DNA from: Rugamonas aquatica
GTDB lineage: Bacteria; Pseudomonadota; Gammaproteobacteria; Burkholderiales; Burkholderiaceae_D
Direction: 5' to 3'
NCBI RefSeq assembly: GCF_009380215.1
Contig: NZ_WHUG01000008.1
Location: forward strand, 62,001 to 126,000
Length of the DNA: 64,000 nucleotides
Numbering within the stretch: the first letter of the stretch is position 1; each line of letters opens with the position of its first letter. Below are positions 17,766 to 25,753 of the stretch, piece by piece. The notes below the pieces were generated by a model, which searched no databases, was not told the DNA's origin, and saw only the letters and a list, made by a program, of their open reading frames with translations. Both the position numbers and the translations under genes were made by a program.

Positions 17766-18023
17766 ATGCGGATTTCTAATCAGGAAGCGAAGGAGCAGGC
17801 CATCGTCCTGGCAACAACTTACCTCGCGTCACAACCATCCAGACCAGAATGGCAATCCAAAGCGGTTGATGCTACCCCCGATCTATCGGCAACTCACACA
17901 AAGAACCGCAAAACCGTTATCTCGTGGGCCGTGGTCGTGGAGTGGTCAAGCAACGGCAGTGTTCTCGACGGACCGGCGATTTTGCGTGTGAACATTGATA
18001 CGATGGAAGTATTGTGGGCTTAG
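17766..18023 (+). CDS. Small array protein, possible YrhB-like fold
   Basis: The 85-residue soluble protein has a C-terminal part (VISWAVVVEWSSNG ... DGPAILRVNIDTMEVLW) with the beta-strand pattern of small YrhB/immunity-type proteins. That resemblance is weak. Start ATG 17766 is preferred over 17748 because AAGGCCTA precedes it and the earlier ATG lies right behind the array element. The function is unknown. Confidence 0.55.
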   Translation: MRISNQEAKEQAIVLATTYLASQPSRPEWQSKAVDATPDLSATHTKNRKTVISWAVVVEWSSNGSVLDGPAILRVNIDTMEVLWA

Positions 18024-18139
18024 CCCCGTGCGTTTTGCCGCACCAGCTGCCGAGGCCGGTACCCAACTTCAACGGTCGAGTACAATCGGCAAAGATCGGC
18101 TATTAGCCGACGGTTGATGTAATTACTTAAGGATAAGAT

Positions 18140-18544
18140 TTGGACGCTAATCTTTTCACGCAAAGCGAAACTAACGGATTACAGATGCGTGACGTGTCCT
18201 TGTTCGATGACGGCTCTGGCGGTAGCTGTACTTTGCATGTTCAAACGTCCCCGTTTCAAGCTCAAGTGGTATTCTTCTTTGATGACCCAAGCTTGTCTGC
18301 ATTCGTCGAACAATTAAAGGGTCTAGAGAATACTCTCGAAGGACAAGCACGGTTAGGCAATACTTACGAAGACCCATATATCCGGTTCGTAGGGAATGGC
18401 ATGGGGCATGTGATTGTCGATGGGGTACTCCAGGTGTCTGGAGACCACATGCAGCGGTTAGAATTTGAATTTCGAACGGACCAGACTGCGTTAGGTCCCT
18501 TTATCCAAGGGCTATTAGAAGTAGCAGAGTCGAATAAGCTTTAG
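18140..18544 (+). CDS. Small array protein, possible WapI-type immunity family
   Basis: The 134-residue acidic protein has two beta-rich halves around SLSAFVEQLKGLENTLEG and ends RLEFEFRTDQTALGPFIQGLLEV. The last part resembles WapI-type immunity proteins, but this is a weak recollection of pattern. The start is a TTG at 18140, supported by AAGGATAAGAT; an internal ATG at 18185 would remove the first 15 residues. Array elements lie in both flanking gaps. Confidence 0.55.
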   Translation: MDANLFTQSETNGLQMRDVSLFDDGSGGSCTLHVQTSPFQAQVVFFFDDPSLSAFVEQLKGLENTLEGQARLGNTYEDPYIRFVGNGMGHVIVDGVLQVSGDHMQRLEFEFRTDQTALGPFIQGLLEVAESNKL

Positions 18545-18611
18545 TCAGTTATCGGCCAAAAGCCGACATTGTTAATAGACTCCAGCTCTTCAACACCGAA
18601 TTGTAGAAATT

Positions 18612-19241
18612 ATGATTTCACTTCTGATAAGTACACCTGTTTCCGACACTGGCGTTAGCGATGAAAATAGATTCGGCGGTCAACCTAGTGCCCCTGAAGG
18701 CTTATTAAAATGGCCCACCTGTACAACATGCCATGGGAATATGCAGTTTCTTGGCCAACTTCGCTCACGCAGCCAAGGTGGAGGCGACACATTACTCTTA
18801 TTGTTCATGTGCCAGAATGACCCTGGATTGTGTGATGAGTGGGATGCGGATGCAGGCGGAAATCAAGTGATTTCGGTTGGGTGTGAATCTTTGAAACTGG
18901 TTGAACCACCTAAGGCTGGGGAAGTCATTCGTTCTCTTCGGCATGGTGCAAAAATTGAACATGTGGACAGCGATAGCTACGATAGCGCACGGGAAGAATG
19001 GAGTAGCACTACGGACCAAAGTATGCGGGATGTTCTTGGCCAAGTAGGAGGGAGTCCTTCTTGGATTCAAGGTGAAGAAATACCTTCTTGTAATTTGTGT
19101 GATTCTCCGATGTCGTTTGTTGCTCAGTTAGAAGAAGGCCCTGACTGGAAAACCGCTATGAATTTTGGAGGTGGCGGTTCTGCTTACGTTTACCGATGCA
19201 ACTGCGACACGAACCAGACAAAGCTGTTCTGGCAGTGCTGA
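18612..19241 (+). CDS. YwqG-like (DUF1963) family protein
   Basis: The 209-residue product contains FGGQPSAPEGLLKWPTC followed by CTTCHGNMQFLGQL, the signature of YwqG/DUF1963 proteins. Later come CNLCDSPMSFVAQLEEG and a C-terminal GGGGSAYVYRCNCD. Paired Cys motifs (CTTC, CNLC) could bind zinc. The family is common in polymorphic-toxin immunity loci, but its biochemical role is not settled. Start ATG 18612 has no strong ribosome site. It is the fifth gene of the array. Confidence 0.75.
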   Translation: MISLLISTPVSDTGVSDENRFGGQPSAPEGLLKWPTCTTCHGNMQFLGQLRSRSQGGGDTLLLLFMCQNDPGLCDEWDADAGGNQVISVGCESLKLVEPPKAGEVIRSLRHGAKIEHVDSDSYDSAREEWSSTTDQSMRDVLGQVGGSPSWIQGEEIPSCNLCDSPMSFVAQLEEGPDWKTAMNFGGGGSAYVYRCNCDTNQTKLFWQC

Positions 19242-19321
19242 GCAGACTTCAACCGGCTAATACCTGACATCGAGCTAAGTCACCGTTTCGAAACCGACGT
19301 ACTTTCCATTGTGCTAACAAA

Positions 19322-20056
19322 ATGCTTGTTGTCCCAGAATTTATTACTAAGCTTGCTCCATCTGTTCAACCGCTAGTATTTGAGACGGGTGTCCCAGAAT
19401 TCCCGTATAGCACTTCTGGCACGGTCTTCCTTGTTGGCTATAAGGGTAAGGCATATGTGATCACGACGCGGCATGGCTTAGCTGCAGAAAATCTACCTGC
19501 CATTTGTGTATTCCCTACAGACACATCGCATAAACTTTTGCCTTTGGGGCATATGTTCTCTGTGCCGCTAGAAGACGAGCCTGAGGATTTTATGGACCTC
19601 GCAGTTATCGATATTGCGCCATCTGCCAAATCGGATACGGAATTAGGAAAAGCATCGCTCATCGATGCGATTAAGGCATACGAACCTGACTGGACCAGCA
19701 ACGCGAGAAGTATTCCGCTCTATGTTGTAGGGTATCCCTCCGAACGTTCTGAAATTGATATTAGTACGGGAAACTTGCGAACAGACCGAATCATACTTTC
19801 TGGTTCATATGAAGGTCCATCGCCACTTCCTTATTTGCACCTTCTCCGAGTAAGTGGTTCCGAAGAATTTGAATCTTTTAGTGGTTTTAGTGGAGGACCT
19901 GTGTTTGCTTTACGCCAAATTGCCGTTGGTATCGTGAAACCGGTTCTATGCGGGATGGCCATTCGTGGCAGTTCAAGTTCAGCACTTTTTCATTTCCTCG
20001 ATGCTTCAGTGATAATAGATGCCTTGGATGTGAAATCTCGGCTCGAAAGCACTTAG
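19322..20056 (+). CDS. Trypsin-like serine protease domain protein
   Basis: The 244-residue product shows an intact S1-type triad: His51 in VITTRHGL, Asp92 in MDLAVID and Ser190 in GFSGGPVF. It lacks a signal peptide, PDZ domain and membrane segment, so it is a minimal cytoplasmic chymotrypsin-fold protease. Such stand-alone domains are found in anti-phage and toxin-related loci, which suits an island array; the target is unknown. No clear Shine-Dalgarno sequence precedes ATG 19322. It is followed by a gap with an array element, a decayed gene and a small transposon-like element. Confidence 0.8.
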   Translation: MLVVPEFITKLAPSVQPLVFETGVPEFPYSTSGTVFLVGYKGKAYVITTRHGLAAENLPAICVFPTDTSHKLLPLGHMFSVPLEDEPEDFMDLAVIDIAPSAKSDTELGKASLIDAIKAYEPDWTSNARSIPLYVVGYPSERSEIDISTGNLRTDRIILSGSYEGPSPLPYLHLLRVSGSEEFESFSGFSGGPVFALRQIAVGIVKPVLCGMAIRGSSSSALFHFLDASVIIDALDVKSRLEST

Positions 20057-20194
20057 GCTTAAGCCTTGTAGTTACTAACGGCGATATAGTGTCGGCGCGA
20101 CAATTCCTTTATACTTGGCATGAGCGCGGGAGTGTTCCTCTTGCTGCTGACCGGGTCCGGCCAATAGCGGCCGCTTTAACAGCGAAAGGAAAAG

Positions 20195-20377
20195 ATGAAG
20201 GTGCCACCAGACGATTTGCCTATTTAGCGAGTGCTAACGGGCCCCAACGACGCTAATTTTTGCCGTCGCGTTAGCGAGGCGCTAGCTTTAGGTTATGTGC
20301 TTTACGGCTCGCCGTCAGTGACGTTTAATGGGGAAAGCGTAGCCCAGGCTGTCGTCTGGCATGCGATTGATGTTTAG
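20195..20377 (+). pseudogene. DUF1737-type gene interrupted by an amber codon
   Basis: A ribosome site AAAGGAAAAG precedes ATG 20195. The frame reads MKVPPDDLPI, then TAG at 20225-20227, then continues open for 49 codons (RVLTGPNDANFCRRVSEALA, then LGYVLYGSPSVTFNG, then QAVVWHAIDV) to TAG 20375-20377. The pattern matches DUF1737 proteins, where a Tyr follows Ile (IYRVLTGPDD), so TAT/TAC to TAG is the simplest event. Length (about 60 residues) and frame are otherwise intact, suggesting recent inactivation, or suppression or error at one base. Confidence 0.7.
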
Positions 20378-20391
20378 TTAGCCTCATCCGT

Positions 20392-20498
20392 CTAGGGAAC
20401 CGCTGATTTAATCGATTTTTCGGTCCATTGCGCGTTGTGAGCCCTTGATTTATCAAGAAGTGGATTTTCAAAAAACGAATAAATCAGCGCTTCCCTAG
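20392..20498. mobile_element. MITE-like element with IS5-type ends
   Basis: A 99-bp element (20396-20494) has imperfect terminal inverted repeats: left GGAACCGCTGATTTAATCG and right, read inward, GGAAGCGCTGATTTATTCG, 17 of 19 identical. It is flanked by CTAG on both sides (20392-20395, 20495-20498). GGAA ends with a CTAG/YTAR target duplication are typical of the IS5 subgroup of IS5-family elements. It has no coding capacity. Its inside includes a small palindrome CTTGATTTATCAAG. It needs a transposase in trans. Confidence 0.7.
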
Positions 20499-20615
20499 AA
20501 GTGGACGTTGAGCTAATTTTCAATTTCTAAGAATTAAATTATCAAGTTCGTTAGAAGCTGAGTTTGGCGTATTTTTTCAGCATGGTCAATAATTAAGGTT
20601 TAATTTTAATTTAAA

Positions 20616-21302
20616 ATGAAAAATTGCATTTTTTTAGCTACAGTGTTTGGCTGTTTATTATCTGGCTGCGCCGGTATTGCTCCATCCAATCTTATACCAA
20701 TTCAAAATGGATGCACCATAAAACTTTCTGACGATCTGGTCTTTGAGGCGAATCGTGGCATTTTTGGAACGCGTTATGAGTTTCGTACTGTGCAAGGAGA
20801 CTATAGAGCCATTTTTACTGACCAAGGCGGCACTTACTATCAAGGAGCCCCATCCTGCCATAGAGAGAAAGTGGTGGTTGCTGGGGGACTGAAAGGAGAA
20901 TTAGTAGGAAAGGTAGTTCTTGTGTCGGACTGCGGCTTGTATGTACCTAAGGATTCTAGTAACAAGGTCTCCATGTACATCGTTACCGGAACAGGAGCAA
21001 GTATGCTACTTGGCGATACCGAGGAGCAGGTTCAGCGAGCTATTGCCGTCACTACACAGTCCGGAACCAATGCTATTGCGATTGGAGATTCAAAGGATCG
21101 GGGAGCACAAAGTAATAATATAGCCATAAGCCCCGCCGTCAATAGCGCTTCGCTTCCTCCTTTGCAAGCTGGGGTTGCGGGTGGGGTCGCTGCTGGCGTG
21201 GTAGGCGCGCTTGTGCAGGCAGAGCGAGGTCGGTATTTCACTTTTCCTGAGCAGGTAGAGGCAACGGCGGTACGGCATTCGATCGGACTACTATGCAGGT
21301 GA
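20616..21302 (+). CDS. Predicted lipoprotein of unknown function
   Basis: The 228-residue product has a lipoprotein signal peptide (MKNCIFLATVFGCLLSGC, Cys18). The mature part is beta-rich (FGTRYEFRTVQGDYRAIF), with four further Cys and a glycine-rich hydrophobic segment near residue 185-203 (AGVAGGVAAGVVGALV). It is strongly AT-rich at the 5' end and preceded by a 118-bp AT-rich gap after the MITE. It is likely anchored to the envelope. No family is recognised. Confidence 0.65.
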   Translation: MKNCIFLATVFGCLLSGCAGIAPSNLIPIQNGCTIKLSDDLVFEANRGIFGTRYEFRTVQGDYRAIFTDQGGTYYQGAPSCHREKVVVAGGLKGELVGKVVLVSDCGLYVPKDSSNKVSMYIVTGTGASMLLGDTEEQVQRAIAVTTQSGTNAIAIGDSKDRGAQSNNIAISPAVNSASLPPLQAGVAGGVAAGVVGALVQAERGRYFTFPEQVEATAVRHSIGLLCR

Positions 21303-21438
21303 CTTACTCGTATTGCTTAATAGTACATTAAACTCATCTTTAGTTTAGATATCTCGTATGGCTACAACGGGTGCCAGCAAACGGCCACAAGCTGCCGATG
21401 CGAACCGTGAAGGCCGCTTAAATTTCGGAATAAAATTT

Positions 21439-21633
21439 ATGAAAAATAAAATATACCAAATGAATTTATACTTTCTTTGCAGCGGACTGCTGACTATGGC
21501 GATATTGGGGTTTGTCTACTTAGGAAAGTTTAGTCCAGGTCTCTTATTCGGTCCGCTTGCAATTTTCTTTGCTAATCAGGGCGCAGTAATATACAAAGAA
21601 CGAATCGTCGATCGCGAAAAGTATGAGGAATAA
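21439..21633 (+). CDS. Small two-segment membrane protein
   Basis: The 64-residue product MKNKIYQMNLYFLCSG... has two hydrophobic segments (about 9-29 and 33-51) and a charged C-terminal tail (YKERIVDREKYEE). Start ATG 21439 is chosen over the upstream in-frame ATG at 21358 because an array element (21381-21400) lies between them and GGAATAAAATTT precedes 21439. The function is unknown. Confidence 0.6.
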   Translation: MKNKIYQMNLYFLCSGLLTMAILGFVYLGKFSPGLLFGPLAIFFANQGAVIYKERIVDREKYEE

Positions 21634-21700
21634 AATTAATTTTTAATCAAAAAACCTTAGGCAGTAAACGGCCAACTGCGGACATTGAAACAATGAAGAA

Positions 21701-22156
21701 ATGACGAAGATGATTCAATTTGGGCTGACTCAGAAACAATTCACTCAGGGCTATTTGCAATCGCTAGATGGCCTATCGGCCCACTCAATTCAATGCATAA
21801 GCAACTTACTCCGTCAGCCCATTAATGCTGCAGTCCGAAGCGTTGAGTTTCAAGTGTTCGTAGATGCCGAGAATCATGGTGCACCTTCCATATGGGTCTA
21901 CTTTATTGGCGATAACATAAAGACCAGCGAACGGTCTTCCGAAATGGCACTCAAGCTCGATGAGTTGGACGAACTAGATGATCGGTACTTCACGGACTTC
22001 GATTTTGGTGGCGTGAACATGATAGCCCACGCTCTAACGTCCTGGTTCGCCGAATGTTGGAAGAAGGCTGGCGGCTGGGACTATGGAGTGCCAGCAGTGC
22101 TCGATGTTCATGATGGCTTTGGTGATGGCCGGAGAATCCAGCTAACTGAGAAGTGA
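21701..22156 (+). CDS. Array protein of unknown function
   Basis: The 151-residue acidic soluble protein has a central repeat-like LKLDELDELDDRYF and an aromatic C-terminal half (LTSWFAECWKKAGGWDYGVP). Start ATG 21701 is preceded by GAAGAA; a second ATG lies three codons in. It is flanked by array elements at 21668 and 22178. Size, acidity and setting resemble toxin-immunity proteins, but no family is recognised with confidence. Confidence 0.55.
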   Translation: MTKMIQFGLTQKQFTQGYLQSLDGLSAHSIQCISNLLRQPINAAVRSVEFQVFVDAENHGAPSIWVYFIGDNIKTSERSSEMALKLDELDELDDRYFTDFDFGGVNMIAHALTSWFAECWKKAGGWDYGVPAVLDVHDGFGDGRRIQLTEK

Positions 22157-22243
22157 AGCGCCGCACTCATGTCTGGCCACGGCCAAGAACGGCCTCTCGG
22201 CAGCAAGCATGATAAGCCCCAACTATTAAGGTGAATTCAGGAA

Positions 22244-22702
22244 ATGTTAAAAGGCGATATACCCGACAAAAGAGAGTGTGTGTTGCGTGATTTCGAACGC
22301 ACTATCAATCAGACTCTTCCTGCTGCGTACCGGCAATTTTTACTCTCTACTGGTGGTGACACGCCTCTGGGAAATTCATTTGTAGTTGACGAAGGCGACG
22401 AAACTTGGGAGACCGAAGTTTCATTTTTCGGTTTGCAAACAGGCGCGTATTGTTTGTATTCGGTTCCGGAAAATTTTATTGAGTACAAAGGGCGGATTCC
22501 GACTCACCTTATCCCAATCGGGAATGACCCGGGAGGCAACCTAATATGTATATCGATTGCTGATGAAACGCGAGGTCAGGTCTTTTTTGCAGACCATGAA
22601 TATTTTTCTTATGACGGTGAACCAAATAATGATAATGCCAAATTCCTTGCAGAGTCGATTACTGATTTTTTGGACTCTTTACGAGACTGTCTGAGAAATT
22701 AG
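22244..22702 (+). CDS. SMI1/KNR4 (SUKH) family protein
   Basis: The 152-residue product has the SUKH hallmarks: the N-terminal helix VLRDFERTINQTLPAAYRQFLLSTGGDTP, then a FVVDEGDE strand, and the central motif HLIPIGNDPGGNLICISI followed by GQVFFADHE. SUKH proteins are widespread immunity proteins against contact-dependent and polymorphic toxins. No cognate toxin is encoded in this window. Array elements lie at 22178 and 22769. Confidence 0.88.
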   Translation: MLKGDIPDKRECVLRDFERTINQTLPAAYRQFLLSTGGDTPLGNSFVVDEGDETWETEVSFFGLQTGAYCLYSVPENFIEYKGRIPTHLIPIGNDPGGNLICISIADETRGQVFFADHEYFSYDGEPNNDNAKFLAESITDFLDSLRDCLRN

Positions 22703-22852
22703 ACGCAGGCGTTTGCATGAAACTGCCAAGACTACGGCAGTCATGGCGCATAAATGCGTCTGACTGTAAGCGGCCAAGAGCGGTCGGTTCAATATTTTGG
22801 TTTTAAACCAAGAAATTTGACTTGCAATGAAACACGTTATGGAGAAGCGATT

Positions 22853-23083
22853 GTGAGCAATCTTGAAGCTTACGCACCACTAGTAAACGGCGATGTCTAC
22901 CCAATGCATGAGGTAGGAGAGGCCTGCAGGTTATTCATCAATCGTTTTCTTGGCGACGACCTTCGTCCGCCGCCACGAAGTATCACTTTGAGCATAACGA
23001 CTGAGTCCGGTCGCCAGGTGAGGATTGTTGTCCCAAATGACCTAAGCTCGGCAGTGGTATTTTTAGACGACGAGAAAATTTGA
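22853..23083 (+). CDS. Small array protein of unknown function
   Basis: From a GTG at 22853 the frame gives 76 residues (VSNLEAYAPLVNGDVYPMHE ... VFLDDEKI). GGAG sits 8 nt before the GTG. An in-frame ATG at 22754 would start before the array element at 22769-22790 and read through it, so it is disfavoured. The product is soluble, with a Pro-rich PPPRSITLSITTES strand. The function is unknown. Confidence 0.5.
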   Translation: MSNLEAYAPLVNGDVYPMHEVGEACRLFINRFLGDDLRPPPRSITLSITTESGRQVRIVVPNDLSSAVVFLDDEKI

Positions 23084-23156
23084 AAGGCTTGATTGTCCAC
23101 CGTTATCGGCCATTAGCTGTCGCCTAATTGTCGTGCATTGTTTGTAAGGATCGAAT

Positions 23157-23642
23157 ATGGCTGCCACCAAGCGCTTACAGAATAAGTGCAAAAAATGTGG
23201 ATACACTTGGTACCCAAGGGGGAAGCATATTTCGTTGAAATGCCCATCTTGTGGCAGCTCGGAAGTTGGATTTGCAGGACCCAGCATCGGTATAGTGGCC
23301 TTAATTGTGATTGCAATCCTGGTCTTCGGTGGCAGCAAAAAAGAAACGCCTGTGGAAGCTCCACCAGCGCCATCCGTTAATGCTGAAGATCAAACTGTAG
23401 CGGACCATCAAGCCCTTCGGCCGCATTTGGCACCAGAGCAAAAAGATGCGCCAATCGACTCTGGCAATGCACCTCCTGATGCTGAAAAGGTTGATACGAG
23501 GATGGAGGCTACAGCCCCTAGTGAATGCGCAGCGGGAAATGAGGGCAAGCCTGCAGATTGCTCGACCTCTGATTGCCCTAGTAGTATGTCTGCACCACAG
23601 AACTGCCAGTTGAAACGCGCACCTCAAAACGAGCTTTACTGA
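23157..23642 (+). CDS. Zinc-ribbon membrane protein
   Basis: The 161-residue product begins with a zinc ribbon (Cys11, Cys14, Cys29, Cys32: CKKC ... CPSC). One membrane segment follows (about 42-59, SIGIVALIVIAILVFGG), then a long Pro/Ala/Asp-rich tail containing further Cys. AAGGATCGAAT precedes ATG 23157. The topology puts the ribbon in the cytoplasm and the disordered tail outside, or the reverse. The function is unknown. Confidence 0.65.
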   Translation: MAATKRLQNKCKKCGYTWYPRGKHISLKCPSCGSSEVGFAGPSIGIVALIVIAILVFGGSKKETPVEAPPAPSVNAEDQTVADHQALRPHLAPEQKDAPIDSGNAPPDAEKVDTRMEATAPSECAAGNEGKPADCSTSDCPSSMSAPQNCQLKRAPQNELY

Positions 23643-23768
23643 ACGTGGTAAAGCCGAGTGCCGGCAAGTGGAATTACATTCGGCGCGATGAACTCACTAC
23701 GGCCAGAAGCTGCCGAAGTACGATTGCTGGTCGAATAATGAAAATTTTGAATAATTGGAACGAAATTT

Positions 23769-23918
23769 ATGTCTGTGTTTCCGCTTTTGACTACTATTGC
23801 AATAATCTACGGTTTTTTCAGGCTGAGGAAGAAGCGGAGTGATAAATTTAACGCGATGTCACCCGAAGAAAAAAAGCGTGAGAAGCGTCGGCGGGCTAGA
23901 GCAATGCTTTGGGACTAA
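23769..23918 (+). CDS. 49-residue single-pass membrane protein
   Basis: A short frame from ATG 23769 (GGAACGAAATTT upstream) encodes MSVFPLLTTIAIIYGFF, then RLRKKRSDKFNAMSPEEKKR and a basic tail ending RARAMLWD. This is one membrane segment with a highly basic cytoplasmic tail, the pattern of a real small protein and not of chance. It fills an otherwise empty slot between array elements at 23699 and 23923, as every other array gene does. The function is unknown. Confidence 0.65.
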   Translation: MSVFPLLTTIAIIYGFFRLRKKRSDKFNAMSPEEKKREKRRRARAMLWD

Positions 23919-23985
23919 CACATTGCGGCCATATTTGCGGACATTGGTTTGATAAACAATAATGTATTGATAGGGATTTTTGACG

Positions 23986-24408
23986 ATGAGTTATGATTTA
24001 ATGGTGTTTTTGCCCGAGTCCGCGCCTGCTGACAGAAACGAATTTCTCGATTGGTATGATAATCAGACCGAGTGGGATGAGGGACATTCTTACGATGATC
24101 CAAGCGTAACTGCAGCATCGCTAAGAAATCTATTTAAAGAATTGGTGACTATTTTTCCTGCGCTAAACGGCCCGTATGCTATTGCCGAGCTGCCGGAAGA
24201 TGAGTCCTCGCTGGCAGATTACTGCATCGGTAAGCCAGTTCTTTACATCGGATTCTCTTGGGATAAGGTTGACCAAGCTTATTCTGAGCTTCATCGGCTC
24301 GCAGCAAAACACAAGGTGGGATTCTTCGACGCGAGTTCGGATTCTGGCGCAGTATGGCTACCCAGTGCAGATGGTCGGCTGGAGCTCGCACACGAACATC
24401 AGAAGTAA
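23986..24408 (+). CDS. Conserved-type protein of unknown function
   Basis: The 140-residue product begins MSYDLMVFLPESAPADRNEFLDWY, a pattern shared by a widespread family of Gram-negative proteins without known role (MSYDLMVF ... WY..QT.W.E...Y.DP). The middle NGPYAIAELPEDES and DYCIGKPVLYIGFSWD fit the same family. ATG 23986 follows AGGGATTTTTGACG. It is flanked by array elements at 23923 and 24425. Confidence 0.7.
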   Translation: MSYDLMVFLPESAPADRNEFLDWYDNQTEWDEGHSYDDPSVTAASLRNLFKELVTIFPALNGPYAIAELPEDESSLADYCIGKPVLYIGFSWDKVDQAYSELHRLAAKHKVGFFDASSDSGAVWLPSADGRLELAHEHQK

Positions 24409-24468
24409 CTCATCTTGCGCCGGCTTCCGGCCAAACCCGGACTAAACTCATAACGAGAGGGCGTAAGT

Positions 24469-24879
24469 ATGAAAAGAACGATATTTCTTATAGCCATCGC
24501 GGGGTTCGCGCTGCCTACGTCGGCCCAAACGTTGAGCATCGATAGTATTGCAATGGATAGTCTTCACGTCGCGGGCCGCTATTGCAAATTCGGGGCGCAG
24601 CGAGACACGGTGTTGATTAGCGATTGGAATAAGAAATTTTGGATGAGAATTGATGGCAAGACAGTCGAGTTCGAAGGCCAGAAGAAAGATGTCGAAGTTG
24701 AGAGTCAGCTGAAAAATAAACGCTGGCATGAGGTATTAAAAGCTGATGAAGTCACTGTCTACATAGACTTGGTTGAAACCGGACGAGGCGATGACTCAGC
24801 CTCGTTCAGGGGCACGGTCGATGTACAACGTGGCAGCGTGAGGAAGCACTTCTTAGTTGCCGGTGGATGTGGCGCATAA
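24469..24879 (+). CDS. Exported protein of unknown function
   Basis: The 136-residue product has a signal peptide (MKRTIFLIAIAGFALPTSA). The mature beta-rich protein contains two Cys (YCKFG and GGCGA) that may pair, and a central basic segment (FEGQKKDVEVES). AGAGGGCGTAAGT precedes ATG 24469. The next array element begins at the last base of its stop codon. No family is recognised. Confidence 0.65.
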   Translation: MKRTIFLIAIAGFALPTSAQTLSIDSIAMDSLHVAGRYCKFGAQRDTVLISDWNKKFWMRIDGKTVEFEGQKKDVEVESQLKNKRWHEVLKADEVTVYIDLVETGRGDDSASFRGTVDVQRGSVRKHFLVAGGCGA

Positions 24880-24939
24880 CGGCCACATGCGGACCTTAGC
24901 TCAATCGAGTCCGCGCCTAACAAAAATGATTCCCTATTT

Positions 24940-25713
24940 ATGCATATCGCTCTGTCACTCATTCTGCTGTCGTCAGTATCCAGTTCTGTCATGGCGCAGG
25001 CCGAGACGGACCTGCCCCTTACGGAAGCAACTCAGCAAGTGAATGTGGCAAGCAGCCGAGATCCGGACTGGAAGCCGTACCGTAAGATGCTGGACGGTAT
25101 CGATGCATTCGACCGCTACCATTCTTTGGCGCCGCAAGCCCAGCTGAAATTTATTTTACGCCCACAACAGCCTCAGCTGGCAACAGCCGATCTCAAACTT
25201 CGCATCGTCGGGGATAATGTGAGCGTCGAGATTCCGATTGCGGCCGACATGACTTTCTCAGTACCCCGCGACGATTCTGCAGCAAAAGATGATGCAGACC
25301 TCCGACTCAGCGCCAAAAAGGGCTTGTTTCGCTGGCGGCCCGACATCCATTCCGCTGGCATCCCTCCCGGAACAAGGCGCCTGGGTGATCTACGTCTGGA
25401 ATGCGAAGTGAGATGGGCTGTCGACAAATTTGACGCGTCGTTGATCAAACTGGCCTATCTAGTTCCGTTGGGCGGAGTTTGTCACACCTCTAGAAGCCGA
25501 GTTTTTTATTCGACTAACGCCCCCATTACGGGAGCTACGCTGGTGTCGGGCTCGCGCCGCGAAAGGCTTCCGGCAGAGCGTCTAGATGCAAAAGACCGCG
25601 CGCGTTATGCGCCACCGCTGCATGATCAAAGCTGGCCGGATGACACGCTGGTGGAATTTGAATTAACGGTTCCGAATAACGCTACCAAGGCCGATGCAGT
25701 TAGCTTGCCGTAA
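24940..25713 (+). CDS. Exported protein of unknown function
   Basis: The 257-residue product has a signal peptide (MHIALSLILLSSVSSSVMAQA). The mature part includes DWKPYRKMLDGIDAFDRYH, a long beta-rich middle (LKFILRPQQPQL ... NVSVEIPIAADMTFSVPR) and PLHDQSWPDDTLVEFELTVP near the end. It is more GC-rich than its neighbours. No strong ribosome site precedes ATG 24940. The next array element starts at the last base of its stop. The function is unknown. Confidence 0.65.
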   Translation: MHIALSLILLSSVSSSVMAQAETDLPLTEATQQVNVASSRDPDWKPYRKMLDGIDAFDRYHSLAPQAQLKFILRPQQPQLATADLKLRIVGDNVSVEIPIAADMTFSVPRDDSAAKDDADLRLSAKKGLFRWRPDIHSAGIPPGTRRLGDLRLECEVRWAVDKFDASLIKLAYLVPLGGVCHTSRSRVFYSTNAPITGATLVSGSRRERLPAERLDAKDRARYAPPLHDQSWPDDTLVEFELTVPNNATKADAVSLP

Positions 25714-25753
25714 TCGGCCAGCAGCAGCCATTCAATATATGGGAGAAAGAGTT

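Noticed and set aside
16511..25733. Classical integron cassette array
   Set aside because: The gap elements lack paired RYYYAAC/GTTRRRY boxes (isolated GCCTAAC at about 24915 and 25976 have no partner), and the only recombinase in the window is a tRNA-type island integrase. Kept as an open question in the findings, not as a feature.
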